Assembly: GCA_040219275.1 (NCBI GenBank)
Contig: JAVJSU010000091.1
Coordinates: 1 to 34,708 of the forward strand
From: JAVJSU01 sp040219275
GTDB taxonomy: Bacteria > Chloroflexota > Anaerolineae > Aggregatilineales > Phototrophicaceae
DNA: 34,708 nt
Direction of reading: 5' to 3'
Below the pieces are notes generated by a model. The model worked only from the letters and a program-made list of their open reading frames with translations, did no database searches and had not been told where the DNA came from. Below, one piece after another: positions 1 through 8,881 of the stretch (position 1 is the first letter of the stretch; each line of letters starts with the position of its first letter). Made by a program: the position numbers and the translations under genes.

Positions 1-135
1 AACGACTGCGCCATTTACCATAATTTCTAGAGCTGAACATTGGGGGTCTCCTCCAGGCTGTTTTGTGAGAAATTCAACCTTACCAGAGACTTCCTTTTGT
101 TCAACTCGCTCATTTGTTCAGTGTACGGTTGCTAG
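1..135 (-). repeat. Left copy of 135-bp terminal inverted repeat
   Basis: Bases 1-135 are the exact reverse complement of 34569-34703; I compared them base by base and found no mismatch. Read outward from the contig, each copy begins CTAGCAACCGTACACTGAAC. The inner junctions are in unrelated sequence, and similarity stops abruptly at CTAG. The right copy runs 5 bases further than the left. A repeated element (insertion sequence or other multicopy sequence) at which assembly stopped is the likeliest reading. True terminal repeats of a linear replicon are an alternative. No transposase is visible because only the edge of the element is present. Confidence 0.9.
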
Positions 136-838
136 CTTTATCAAAATTTTGTTCCTTCTTATAGATTACCGCCAAATTATTGAATCCATGCATGGCTGAT
201 GTTGTAAAGAACCCATCTTCCCGGCGTGCGCCACGAATTTCTTGTACATAGCATTTCTTTGCTTTATCAAACTCTCCAAGTTCACGGTAAATCAGTCCCA
301 TATGAGCATGTAAAGTGGTCACAAAACCACCTGATTTTTTTATTTGTTCTTCGATGCCCGCAATTATTTGATAGGCGTTATTTTTTTCCCATCCGCGTCC
401 GGGTCTATGGGTACTACGAATCGCATACACCAAGCCACCTGTACCTGACCAGCCCAAGATATAGGGGGATTGATTTCCGGGAATTTGACTGATTTTGCCA
501 GAAGATTTATCTTGAATACGTATATTGAGTGTTTTTGATTTGAGATTTCGTGCAGACATCGACCATCGTATCTCTCCGGAAATATACATTTCCCATAAAA
601 GTTGACCCGACTGAACATCATCGAGCGAAAATTCAATCCTTAACGACGCATCTTCTGGAATAATGATCTCCGGTGGTAAGGGCATTTGTCTCCATGTATC
701 CACATCAAGCGTTGCAATGCTGAGTGGGAAGAGGCGAAATAAATTTTCTAGGGTTTCCGCACGTTGCGTTGTGAATATAAAAGAAGGCACACCCTCGGTA
801 TCCACCAGGCGAACTGATTCGATGAGTTCGTTCGACAA
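110..838 (-). CDS. TPR-containing protein, C-terminus cut off by repeat
   Basis: A 242-residue frame. The start is TTG at 838, chosen because a strong AAAGGAG ribosome binding site lies about 7 bases upstream. The first 130 or so residues are not recognised. Residues about 165-234 look like tetratricopeptide repeats: a helix pair containing MGLIYRELGEFDKAKKCY, then one containing NNLAVIYKKEQNFDKA. TPRs usually scaffold protein-protein contacts. The second repeat stops in mid-helix at residue 234, exactly where the 135-bp repeat begins. The last eight residues (SNRTLNK and part of the preceding Ala codon) and the stop are encoded by the repeat. The gene is therefore truncated, and the original probably continued with more TPRs. 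It has its own promoter and follows a terminator, so it is a separate transcription unit from the large gene upstream of it. Confidence 0.7.
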   Translation of the reverse strand: MSNELIESVRLVDTEGVPSFIFTTQRAETLENLFRLFPLSIATLDVDTWRQMPLPPEIIIPEDASLRIEFSLDDVQSGQLLWEMYISGEIRWSMSARNLKSKTLNIRIQDKSSGKISQIPGNQSPYILGWSGTGGLVYAIRSTHRPGRGWEKNNAYQIIAGIEEQIKKSGGFVTTLHAHMGLIYRELGEFDKAKKCYVQEIRGARREDGFFTTSAMHGFNNLAVIYKKEQNFDKASNRTLNK

Positions 839-868
839 TAGATTCTCCTTTGTTTCTATAATTTTTAG

Positions 869-898
869 ATCATACTTAATTTATTCGAAATGAGTCAA
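869..898 (-). promoter_or_regulatory. Sigma70-type promoter for the TPR gene
   Basis: On the minus strand TTGACT (893-898) is followed after 18 bases by TATGAT (869-874). Both are close to the -35 and -10 consensus. It lies about 30 bases upstream of the TTG start at 838 and just after the terminator at 925-949, as expected for an independent promoter. Confidence 0.6.
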
Positions 899-924
899 AC
901 TTAGAAGATTACTGCTCTCAATAT

Positions 925-949
925 AAAAAAAGGAGCGCCGGGGCGCTCC
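925..949 (-). terminator. Intrinsic terminator of the large secreted-protein gene
   Basis: The minus strand forms GGAGCGCC-CC-GGCGCTCC (932-949), an 8-bp perfect GC-rich stem with a 2-base loop, followed by seven T (925-931). It lies 65 bases beyond the stop of the 1820-residue gene. The plus strand also carries a short T-run after the stem, so it could work both ways. Confidence 0.85.
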
Positions 950-1014
950 CATTTTTATATCAGCTTTGAGATTTGTGGGCGCATCATAATGATACACCCC
1001 TACTGCTGGTTCGC

Positions 1015-4000
1015 TTATGGACACGCCGCCATTGTAGAGGGTGTGATAGCTGTCAGTTCGCCGCGTCCGTCGGCAAGGTCAAAGTAGATGGTGACGGTTT
1101 CAGTTACACCTTCTGCTGTGCCCGTGCTGAAGAGTGTGTCTCCGGGTTGGGCGACAATCGGTGCGCTACGAACGAGCACTGTGTCTTGCTCCCATGTGAA
1201 GGAGATCGGTGTCGCATTTGCGTTTGTGACCTGCCACTGCCCCGCACAGATGGAAGTCAGTGTGAGATCAACCATCGTCACGGGAACGACTACGGGTTCT
1301 TCCACGACAGGAACTTCTACAACCGGTTCCTCTACTACAGGCGTTTCCGGCGGAACCTCTACGATAGGTTCGGGTGTCACGACGACTTCGACTTCAACTT
1401 CGACAGGCGCGTCTGGATTGTAAATGGTCGGGTTAGGACCGGGATCAAGTGGGAACAGTTGATTGGGCGAGATGCTTGTCCGCGCCATCGTCGGCGAACT
1501 CCATGTCAGGCTGATCTGTGCGCCACCGACGTTTTCATAGTAGTCAAGGATGATCGGATAGGCACGCCCTGCTTCTAGTGTTGCCGTCGCGCTGTTTTCA
1601 CGCGGGGCATGGTCTAGCCAATCATTAAAGAGCATCTGATTGTTCACCCAGAGACGCGTGCCGTCATCGGCATTGGTATAGAAAGTGTAGGTTGCCGTTT
1701 CGGTTGGGACAATCCAGCCCCACCAGCGCACAGAGAAGGTATCTGCGTCGAAATTCTCTAGCGGGCTATTGGTTCCCCAGTTGAATTCCACCTGTGAGTC
1801 CTGACGAACGATTGATGCACCAGTGAAGTTGAGTTCATTGAAGTATTGGGCGTTCAAACCGGAACGCTGGGTGATGTTCGTTGGAACCGGAACGATCGGC
1901 GGTGCCATGTTGATCTCAAGGAAGGTCGCTACAAGTTGCGTGTTTCCATTGATGGCAACCGAAGCAGTTTGATTAGCGCCACTCACTGCGCCAGCCCAGC
2001 CACCGAAACGCCATCCTTGATTGGGCACTGCGGAAACAGTGACCTGTGTACCGGGAGAGTAAGTTGGTTGCTGTACGGAGCGTGTTACCTGCCCGCCACC
2101 AACGACCTGTACGTTTAACTGATAGCCAGTGTTCACACTAGCGGCGGAATCGACGATGGTAAAGGTCAGGGACATCGCCGTGCCCTGTGTTCCACCCAAA
2201 TTGCCGCTTGTATAGGGTGTAGCACTGATCGTATATTGACCGGCTTGAGCTTGCCAGACGTGATAATTACCAGCATCATCTGACCAGATGGCGAACGGAG
2301 CACCGTTCTCAACATGAGAGCTATTGTTAACGCTCAGGTTCACACTACCGGCATTTCTGTTTAGGTCTGCACGGATGTTCAAATTACGGGTGGGAAGTTG
2401 TGACAGGTTAATGGTCGCGCCGTTGGTAATTGTCCCCATCGCTTGATTGGTATCTGCATTAATGAGTGTGAAACCAGTCACCGCGAGTGCTGTTGAGCTA
2501 CCACCGCCCGTGTTGCCCGTGGTCGGCGGAACAACCACGACAGGTTGTTGGGTAGCAGGCGGTGCTACAGGTGCCTGTGTTGTCTCCACAAACCCAATGC
2601 TGATGGTCATGCTTGCGCCCGCTGTACCCTGTGCGCCAGAGCGTGAATAAGGAGTGGCGCGGAATGTATAAGTCCGTGCTTGTGGTCGCCATGCCGCGAA
2701 ATCCCCTTCACTGTCTAGCCACATAGCATATGGTGCGGCGTTTTCTGTACGGGATGATCCACCATCAATACTGATGCGAACACTGCTTACACCCGTTCCG
2801 CTCACAACACTGACGTTCAGGTTACGGGTGGGCAATTGGGACAAATCGATGATTTCACCGTTGGTCAGTGCACGGATTGGCTGGTCGCTATCCGCGTTGA
2901 TAAGGAGCATCCCTGTCACGCTAAGTTGTGAAGTGGTCGGGTTAGACGGCACCGCAGTATTGGTCGGCACAGGCGTGTTGGTCGGTACGGCTGTATTGGT
3001 CGACACAGGTTGTGAATTGCCGTCCGTTGTATTGACGAACTGAATATTGATGGTTGAAGTAGTGCCAATCGTGCCACGCGTACCTGACAGTGAATAAGGT
3101 ATGGCGCTTATTGTGTAGGCACGAATTTCTGGTTGCCACGCGTTATAATCGCCGGATGAGTCTGATAACATGGCATAAGGCGCGGCATTTTCCACGCGTG
3201 TCACATTATCATAGTTGAAGCGCACACTACGAACACGGCTATTGACCGTCGCGCTAACATTTAAGTTACGGGTTGATAATTGTGCCAGATCAATGACATC
3301 ACCGTCGCGAATCTGCATAATCGGCTGGTCGGTGTCGGCGTTGATGAGTGTAAAGTGCTCGACAGTCGGCATATTGTTATTTGCAGAGGTAAAGGTGACG
3401 TTGACTGTCATGCCTTGCCCTGCTGTACCACGTCCGAAAGATTGAGTATAAGGAACGGCATTGATCGTGTAGCTGGTCAGGGTTGGTGTCCAGCTTCCGG
3501 TATCGCCCAGTAACATATAAGGAGACAGATTTTCAAGGCGCGCATCCGTATTCAACTGCATCAACACGCTACCAGGTTGAACGTTTGTCTCTGCTTTCAC
3601 GTTGAAGTTACGGGTCGGTAAACTGCTCATGTCAATAACCGCGCCGTCTTCAAGAGTCGTGATTGGCTGACCGTTATCCGTGTTATAGAGAATGAGACGT
3701 TCAACAGAAACCGTCGTCACGGGTACGGGTGTGTTGGTTGCCGCTGGTACAGGTGTGTTTGTGGCTGTCGGCGGCACAGGTGATGCGATTGCTTGATCCT
3801 CAAAGCGAAGGCTAATCGTCATACTCTGCCCAGTCGTTCCGCGTGCATAACTCTCCGAGTATGGGATGACTTGAAGAACATAGTCACCAACTTCAGGTGT
3901 CCACGGGAAGTAATCATTTCCCTGATTACCCATTAGAGTAAAGGGTGCCGTATTTTCAAGGCGAGCGACATCATTGAGGATGAACGCCACACTACCTACG

Positions 4001-6477
4001 GGATTCGCATCTGCATTCGCCAGAATATTCAGGTTACGGGTAGGAAGAGACTGCATATTCAGCGTCATCCCGTCTTGAAGTGTCAGCATTTCTATATTGC
4101 TATCCGCATCGACCAGGGTTAGGTGTGTAATTGCGGCTAGTGGCAACGAGGTGCTAGTCGGCGGAATAGATGTAATTGTTGGTGGAATGCGTGTATTTGT
4201 CGCCGTCGGCACCGATGTATTGGTCGGTGGAATGCGTGTATTCGTCGCGGTCGGCAACGGTGTATTGGTTGCGGTCGGCAACGGCGTGTTGGTTGCGGTC
4301 GACAATGGTGTTGGAGCAACCTGATTGATGAAGCGAACGGTAATCGTCATGCTATGCCCCGCGTTACCACCAGCATTTGCGGATGTATAAGGAACAGCCG
4401 AGATTGTATATTCACTCAGTTGTGGTGTGAACGGCGCATAGTCACCACTCGTATCGTTCCAAACAGCAAAGGGCGCACCATTCTGTAATACGTCTTCATT
4501 ATCACGCGTGATAGCAACACTGCCAACACCTGTGCTTGTATTGACGCGCATATTTATGTTTTGTGATGGTAATTCCGCAAGATTGATGATATCGCCATCA
4601 ACAAGATCCATGATGTCATTGTCGGAATCTGCGTCAATTAATGTGAAGCCTTCAATATTTACATCTGCTGTTGTTGGAGTCGGTAATAGAGTATCAACGA
4701 AAGTCAGGGTAATGGTTGCGCTTTGCCCCTCTTGCCCAGTACCATTACTTGCGGAAAATGGGGTGGCGCTGATGACATACACGCCGGGTTCTGGTGACCA
4801 CGGGAGGTAGCCATCACCATCATTACCAACGAGGGCATAGGGGAGCAGATTTTCCATGTAGTCACGTCCATTAAGTGAGAGCAAAACACTGCCTACAGGC
4901 ATTGGGCTAGTCAGTGCGATCACACTCAAATTGCGTGATTGGAGTTCACTCAGATTCAGTGTCATCCCATCTTGCAAAGGCATAATCTCAGACCCGTCAT
5001 CAGCGTTAATTAGAATAAAGCTACTTACCACACTATCAAACATAGGAAGTTCAGGAGAGATGCCTGTATATTCGTAAGCTCCGATATCTACCGATGTACC
5101 GGATATACGAAAATTGCCTGCGACATCATACTCCAAGCCCGATATACTCACCCCCTGATCAATCAAGGGGCTGTTTTCTGCCGGGCTAAAGTCTGCCACA
5201 TTTGCATCTATCGAAGCATTTACAAACATCGGGTTCTGGACGATGTCACGGTTACCCAGATGACGTAGGTCATTTGTACCGTATACAATATTGTTCCACG
5301 TACTGATGTTTTGGCTATCGATGAAGCCGAAAGCGCGCATACCGGGTCGTGCCCATACAACATTATTGTAAAATTCAACATTGCGTGCCAGCACCGCACT
5401 CAGCTCACCATGATCCTGACGATTATGCACACCGGGCGAAAAGTTATTGTAGTACAACGTGTTGTTACGTACTGTAACATTATCCGTGAAGTGAACGTGA
5501 ATACCTCGCCCACCATTGTTAAAGCATACATTGTTTTCTATAAGAGATCGTCCAATGTAAGGTGGGTTAGTCGCACCATAGAGTTCATTGCGTAAGTCAT
5601 CAAGGATGATACAGTTACCATCGGTAATGCGCCCTTCGCGGTAAAATGGCACACGGTTTTCGTTGTTGTATACAATGTTGCCACGGATAATGTTCTTGTA
5701 TATGTCAGTGCGCGTATCGATATGCAAACTATGATAGATCGAGATGGCGCTATTGCCATAGATTGATAAATGCGATGTGTTATGGATGACATTGTTTTCA
5801 ATCGTGAGGTAATCGGAATCAATTGTATAGACGCCACCACCGCCACATCCATAGATTTCGTTATTCGTAATACGAATATGATTTGAGTGAAGAATACCAA
5901 CGCCATTACCGCTGTTATTGCTATTTGCGTCCGGGACACATTGTAATTCGAAGCCATTGATTTCGATATAGGATGCATTGCTAACGCGAAATCCCTGCCA
6001 GGCTGTTTCAACGATGCGCGGGGTGTGTCCCGGATATGCTGAAATTGTGATCCAATTATTAGCGCTCCCATTTTTTGTGATGTTGGCAACATAGCCATAT
6101 TCTGGGGGGGTGTTCTGATATGTACCGGACATGACAAATACTGTACCACCCGGCTGTACAGCATTGATACCGCGTTGAATTGTGCGGAAAGGTTGATCTT
6201 CATTACCAGAATTTCTGTCGTTACCCGTTTCAGAAACAAAGTAAACGTTGTTGTTTGCACTGCCCTGCGCAAGATTAACATGGGTGGTGACCTGAACCTG
6301 ACTATCAAGATTGCTCAGGCTGTTTGCCCATGACAGTTGTGAAGTTTGGGCAGATACATTTTGGAACTGTAGCATAAGAACCAGCATCATTGTTCCTAGA
6401 AGGATGCCGGACAGTTTTTTATTTGTGCTATGTTGAATAAGTTCTGTGGATAACAGCTTGTTGATTATGATTCTCAT
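1015..6477 (-). CDS. Giant secreted beta-helix protein with seven ~100-aa repeats and PA14 domain
   Basis: About 1820 residues. ATG at 6477 is preferred because it begins a basic/hydrophobic export signal ending VSA|QT. A TTG or ATG 24-33 bases upstream is also possible, and the nearest GGGGAG is rather far away. Order of domains: signal peptide; right-handed parallel beta-helix of the DUF1565/NosD kind (about 75-480, opening YFVSETGNDRNSGNEDQPF) ending in DIGAYEY; seven homologous beta-rich repeats of about 100 residues, each opening like FTLINADxDxxI and containing LPTRNLNV; Pro/Thr linkers between some of them; a bacterial glycine-rich repeat (GWRFGGWAG); a PA14 domain (about 1560-1690, ADDGTRLWVNNQ); a Pro/Glu/Val linker; and a small C-terminal beta domain. 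Such proteins bind or cut polysaccharide at the cell surface. No catalytic residues can be assigned here. A surface glycan-binding or lyase-like adhesin is inferred. Confidence 0.8.
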   Translation of the reverse strand: MRIIINKLLSTELIQHSTNKKLSGILLGTMMLVLMLQFQNVSAQTSQLSWANSLSNLDSQVQVTTHVNLAQGSANNNVYFVSETGNDRNSGNEDQPFRTIQRGINAVQPGGTVFVMSGTYQNTPPEYGYVANITKNGSANNWITISAYPGHTPRIVETAWQGFRVSNASYIEINGFELQCVPDANSNNSGNGVGILHSNHIRITNNEIYGCGGGGVYTIDSDYLTIENNVIHNTSHLSIYGNSAISIYHSLHIDTRTDIYKNIIRGNIVYNNENRVPFYREGRITDGNCIILDDLRNELYGATNPPYIGRSLIENNVCFNNGGRGIHVHFTDNVTVRNNTLYYNNFSPGVHNRQDHGELSAVLARNVEFYNNVVWARPGMRAFGFIDSQNISTWNNIVYGTNDLRHLGNRDIVQNPMFVNASIDANVADFSPAENSPLIDQGVSISGLEYDVAGNFRISGTSVDIGAYEYTGISPELPMFDSVVSSFILINADDGSEIMPLQDGMTLNLSELQSRNLSVIALTSPMPVGSVLLSLNGRDYMENLLPYALVGNDGDGYLPWSPEPGVYVISATPFSASNGTGQEGQSATITLTFVDTLLPTPTTADVNIEGFTLIDADSDNDIMDLVDGDIINLAELPSQNINMRVNTSTGVGSVAITRDNEDVLQNGAPFAVWNDTSGDYAPFTPQLSEYTISAVPYTSANAGGNAGHSMTITVRFINQVAPTPLSTATNTPLPTATNTPLPTATNTRIPPTNTSVPTATNTRIPPTITSIPPTSTSLPLAAITHLTLVDADSNIEMLTLQDGMTLNMQSLPTRNLNILANADANPVGSVAFILNDVARLENTAPFTLMGNQGNDYFPWTPEVGDYVLQVIPYSESYARGTTGQSMTISLRFEDQAIASPVPPTATNTPVPAATNTPVPVTTVSVERLILYNTDNGQPITTLEDGAVIDMSSLPTRNFNVKAETNVQPGSVLMQLNTDARLENLSPYMLLGDTGSWTPTLTSYTINAVPYTQSFGRGTAGQGMTVNVTFTSANNNMPTVEHFTLINADTDQPIMQIRDGDVIDLAQLSTRNLNVSATVNSRVRSVRFNYDNVTRVENAAPYAMLSDSSGDYNAWQPEIRAYTISAIPYSLSGTRGTIGTTSTINIQFVNTTDGNSQPVSTNTAVPTNTPVPTNTAVPSNPTTSQLSVTGMLLINADSDQPIRALTNGEIIDLSQLPTRNLNVSVVSGTGVSSVRISIDGGSSRTENAAPYAMWLDSEGDFAAWRPQARTYTFRATPYSRSGAQGTAGASMTISIGFVETTQAPVAPPATQQPVVVVPPTTGNTGGGSSTALAVTGFTLINADTNQAMGTITNGATINLSQLPTRNLNIRADLNRNAGSVNLSVNNSSHVENGAPFAIWSDDAGNYHVWQAQAGQYTISATPYTSGNLGGTQGTAMSLTFTIVDSAASVNTGYQLNVQVVGGGQVTRSVQQPTYSPGTQVTVSAVPNQGWRFGGWAGAVSGANQTASVAINGNTQLVATFLEINMAPPIVPVPTNITQRSGLNAQYFNELNFTGASIVRQDSQVEFNWGTNSPLENFDADTFSVRWWGWIVPTETATYTFYTNADDGTRLWVNNQMLFNDWLDHAPRENSATATLEAGRAYPIILDYYENVGGAQISLTWSSPTMARTSISPNQLFPLDPGPNPTIYNPDAPVEVEVEVVVTPEPIVEVPPETPVVEEPVVEVPVVEEPVVVPVTMVDLTLTSICAGQWQVTNANATPISFTWEQDTVLVRSAPIVAQPGDTLFSTGTAEGVTETVTIYFDLADGRGELTAITPSTMAACP
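4137..4320 (-). repeat. Tandem Pro/Thr-coding repeat (interdomain linker)
   Basis: Imperfect repeats of 24 bases or so encode PLPTATNT/RIPPTNT units in the linker between the second and third beta repeats of the giant secreted protein. The identity between adjacent units (for example GCGGTCGGCAACGG on the plus strand) makes the tract prone to slippage and to assembly error. Similar shorter linkers occur near 2950-3000 and 3720-3780. Confidence 0.75.
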
Positions 6478-6903
6478 TGTATAACGTTCTCCCCACCGCA
6501 TTGTCAGCAATTTCCTCTATGTTGTCTTTACGAATTTTATAAATTCATTCGTATAGAGTAATAAAGACACATAGAATTGTTTTTCTGCCTTTACAAAATT
6601 CATTATTCATCAATTTTTCATATGACGAATGAGAACAAAGTACCAGTTTGTACTAAAGTACTAGTCAAAAATCACGCTTATGTTTACTTTTCGTTTATTA
6701 AATTCGTATTTTTAACCGATTCATAACCCAATTAAACGATTTATAAACATAGGTAAAATGCGAATAAGGAATCAAAAATAAACAACAATCCTAAAACAAT
6801 TTTATATTAAGGTATTTTCTGCGAGATTATGAGTACTGATACTCCCTGGATTTGGTGCGATAATGCGGTTGATCCGGAAATTGAATGAGGTCAATGGGCG
6901 CAG
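6478..6903. promoter_or_regulatory. AT-rich divergent intergenic region
   Basis: 426 bases between the divergent secreted-protein and GT2 genes. No gene is visible. It holds an inverted repeat ACGAAT...ATTCGT (6530-6552) close to the secreted-protein start. It also holds a cluster AGTAC (6639-6643), GTACT (6650-6654), AGTACT (6657-6662), which could be a regulator site. I could not pick one clear -35/-10 pair for either gene. Confidence 0.4.
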
Positions 6904-8385
6904 ATGGGGTTTCTTCTTTATATAGGGCTGATTTTATACAGCTTATCAGCAATGTGGTTAGCCGTCTTTACCACGAGCTTCGGGGTATTGCTCTTCATCT
7001 ATATGCGAAAACGGCGTACAGTACCGATATTGCCGGAGGTTAATGCAACTGCCCTGCCCGCAGTGACCATCCAGCTTCCTATATATAACGAAGTGTCTGT
7101 AGTAACTCGCCTGATTGATGCGTGTATGAAACTGGACTATCCAGCGGATAAATTGCATATTCAGATTCTCGATGATTCCACCGATGAGACAAGCGAACAG
7201 ATCGAAGTGCGAATCGCGGAATGGCGGTTAAAAAGCACGGTGAAGATTGAACACATCCAGCGTATTGATCGACAGGGGTATAAAGCGGGTGCGCTCGCCT
7301 ATGGCATGATGCTGGTGCAAACGCCCTACGTAGCAATCTTTGACGCGGACTTTATCCCGTCGGAAGATTTCCTCCAAAAGACCATGCCGTATTTTGTTGA
7401 TGATTCGGGGTTAGGGTTGGTGCAAACGCGTTGGGGTCATTTGAATGAGAGCTATAACTGGCTGACCCGCGCACAGGCATTGAGCATTGATGGACATTTC
7501 GCCATCGAACAGGTTGCCCGCAATCGTGGTAATTTACCGATGTCTATGAATGGGACGGGGGGCATCTGGCGGGTGGTGGCAATAGATGATGCCGGGGGAT
7601 GGTCGGATAAAACCCTTACAGAAGACCTTGATCTCTCGTATCGAGCTTTAATGAAGGGCTGGCACTTTCTGTATCTGGTGGATATTGCCGTACCCGGTGA
7701 GTTACCCGTACAAGTACAAGCATACAAACTTCAGCAAGCGCGTTGGGCGACTGGTTCAACGGAATGTTTGATCCAGCATGTGCCTGCGCTGATGCGTACC
7801 GACACACTCACTTGGGGGAAGAAATTGATGGGCGTGATGCACCTTTCGCAGTATGCCGTTCAGCCACTTATCCTGCTGTTGTTTCTGCTCACGCCGATTC
7901 TACTGATTACCGATATGTTCGCTCAAGTGCCTGACCTGCGGTTTCTGGCGATTATCGGGATCATTCCACCGTTTGTTATCGCGCTGGCACAATATGAGCT
8001 TCATGCGGATTGGCGGAAGCGTCTGTTGTATTTTCCGGTTCAATTTATGGTGGCGGCGGCGATTGTATTGAACAATAGTTATGCGGTTCTGCAAGCGGTC
8101 GTTAATCAATACGAAACAGGTCAAAAAGCCGAGTTCAAACGCACACCAAAATTTAGCGTTCAAACACAGGGGCAAATCTGGACGACGAGTCGCTATGCGC
8201 TTAAGGCAGACTGGTTAACGATAGGTGAATTTTTGCTAGGATTGTATGCGCTGTGGGGGGTGTTTGTGGCGCTGGATCACTTTCCGGCGCTTGTTCCTTA
8301 TATGGGGAGTTATGCAATTTCGCTTATTGTGTTTGCTCTCTGGAATTGGATTGAGTCGGCGCAAGTTAATCGAGACTTAAGTTAG
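6904..8385 (+). CDS. Processive GT2 glycosyltransferase (cellulose/mannan synthase-like)
   Basis: 493 residues, family GT2, an inner-membrane enzyme that would polymerise or transfer sugars from nucleotide-sugar donors. It has an N-terminal membrane helix (about 5-33), then the GT-A catalytic core: LPIYNE (59-63), D91 in the DDS motif, DAD (147-149), TED (239-241) and QQARW (277-281). This is the full D,D,D,QxxRW signature of processive synthases. Hydrophobic segments from about 310 to 410 and 440 to 480 form the channel region. It resembles CslA-type glucomannan and beta-glucan synthases, but the substrate cannot be read from sequence. The ATG at 6904 has only a distant GAGG (about 12 bases), so initiation may be weak. 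No partner subunits lie alongside; the next gene belongs to the replication module. Confidence 0.85.
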   Translation: MGFLLYIGLILYSLSAMWLAVFTTSFGVLLFIYMRKRRTVPILPEVNATALPAVTIQLPIYNEVSVVTRLIDACMKLDYPADKLHIQILDDSTDETSEQIEVRIAEWRLKSTVKIEHIQRIDRQGYKAGALAYGMMLVQTPYVAIFDADFIPSEDFLQKTMPYFVDDSGLGLVQTRWGHLNESYNWLTRAQALSIDGHFAIEQVARNRGNLPMSMNGTGGIWRVVAIDDAGGWSDKTLTEDLDLSYRALMKGWHFLYLVDIAVPGELPVQVQAYKLQQARWATGSTECLIQHVPALMRTDTLTWGKKLMGVMHLSQYAVQPLILLLFLLTPILLITDMFAQVPDLRFLAIIGIIPPFVIALAQYELHADWRKRLLYFPVQFMVAAAIVLNNSYAVLQAVVNQYETGQKAEFKRTPKFSVQTQGQIWTTSRYALKADWLTIGEFLLGLYALWGVFVALDHFPALVPYMGSYAISLIVFALWNWIESAQVNRDLS

Positions 8386-8420
8386 CTCATAACGTCAACT
8401 CATCTTTTGGACTCAAATTA

Positions 8421-8449
8421 TTGTTTTATAAGTAGATTCAGTGTATACT
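8421..8449 (+). promoter_or_regulatory. Sigma70-type promoter ahead of the structured region
   Basis: TTGTTT (8421-8426), 17 bases, TATACT (8444-8449). Spacing is optimal and the -10 box is good. No protein start with a ribosome site follows at a suitable distance. Transcription from about 8456 would enter the hairpin field at 8474-8560, on the same strand as rep. Confidence 0.5.
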
Positions 8450-8455
8450 TTTGGT

Positions 8456-8602
8456 TATTAAGTGGAAACAAAACGGGCGAGAGTTTTAAATCCCGCCCGC
8501 CATTACCGGGTCTTATCCCCAAGACCGGAAACTACAATACAGATTGTATCATAGTTTCCGAGACAATGCTAAGGGATAAACCGAAAAGAATTGCCACTTT
8601 TT
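8456..8602 (+). ncRNA. Candidate structured small RNA
   Basis: About 145 bases directly after a good promoter. The ends can pair: AAGTGG (8460-8465) with CCACTT (8594-8599), the latter running into TTTTT. Inside are three consecutive stems: CGGGCGAGA/TCCCGCCCG (8474-8499), CCGGGTCTT/AAGACCGG (8506-8528), and the 35-base near-palindrome 8526-8560 with arms CGGAAACTA/TAGTTTCCG. The second and third stems overlap by three bases, so they may be alternatives. I recognise no known RNA family. Given its place before rep, a copy-control RNA, a replication primer or part of an origin are all possible. The minus strand also has a terminator-like shape at 8466-8499, so an antisense transcript cannot be excluded. 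Confidence 0.35.
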
Positions 8603-8604
8603 AT

Positions 8605-8881
8605 TGAGCATTCTGCACGGATTTATTGTAACAATCCGTAATCTATAATTGTTGTGTTGTGCCTATAAAGCACAAAGCCCCCATATATTTGCTCGGTTCG
8701 GCAACCATTGGCAAATAACGTGAGGCCATGCACAACTGTCTGTGTTACAAGCATACAACGTTTAGTCTTAATGTAGCTATTAAGTCTAAACACTTTTTGC
8801 GTTCATGCTCGCTTAGTTGAGATCAGTATATATCAGTTTTTTGCATTTTGCAATGGATTTACCTAAATAAAAGGTCAAAAA
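8605..8881. other. Hairpin-rich leader of rep, candidate replication origin
   Basis: No gene. It contains ACGGATT/AATCCGT (8617-8639), TTGTGC/GCACAA (8657-8675), GTTTAGTCTTAAT/ATTAAGTCTAAAC with one mismatch and a 6-base loop (8760-8791), and TTGCA/TGCAA (8841-8853). AACACTTTTTG (8789-8799) is repeated inverted as CAAAAAGTGTT (8877-8887), which overlaps the rep start codon, so it could be an autoregulatory operator. The end of the region is AT-rich, as origins often are. No classic iteron array or DnaA-box cluster was found. Confidence 0.4.

Noticed and set aside
973..1578. A 201-codon plus-strand frame opposite the end of the secreted-protein gene
   Set aside because: Composition (Arg/Cys/Asp-rich, no fold pattern) fits an antisense shadow of the repetitive Pro/Glu/Val linker.
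4137..4320. Tandem repeats resembling a CRISPR array
   Set aside because: The units are contiguous, without unique spacers, and encode a Pro/Thr linker in frame with the secreted protein.
5538..6308. A 256-codon open frame on the minus strand inside the secreted-protein gene
   Set aside because: It lies in another frame of the same strand under the beta-helix coding sequence, has no domain features, and the main frame has clear homology-like motifs.
8474..8499. Intrinsic terminator for the GT2 gene at 6904-8385
   Set aside because: The stem is good but no T-run follows on the plus strand; the T-rich side is on the minus strand. I keep it as part of the structured region.
8407..8607. A 66-codon plus-strand frame in the gap before rep
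   Set aside because: No ribosome site, no recognisable protein pattern, and it crosses the strong stems of the candidate RNA.
8705..8714. A seventh palindrome of the rep/parB family
   Set aside because: Only CCATTGGCAA of type B matches; the left arm is missing, so it is at best a half-site.
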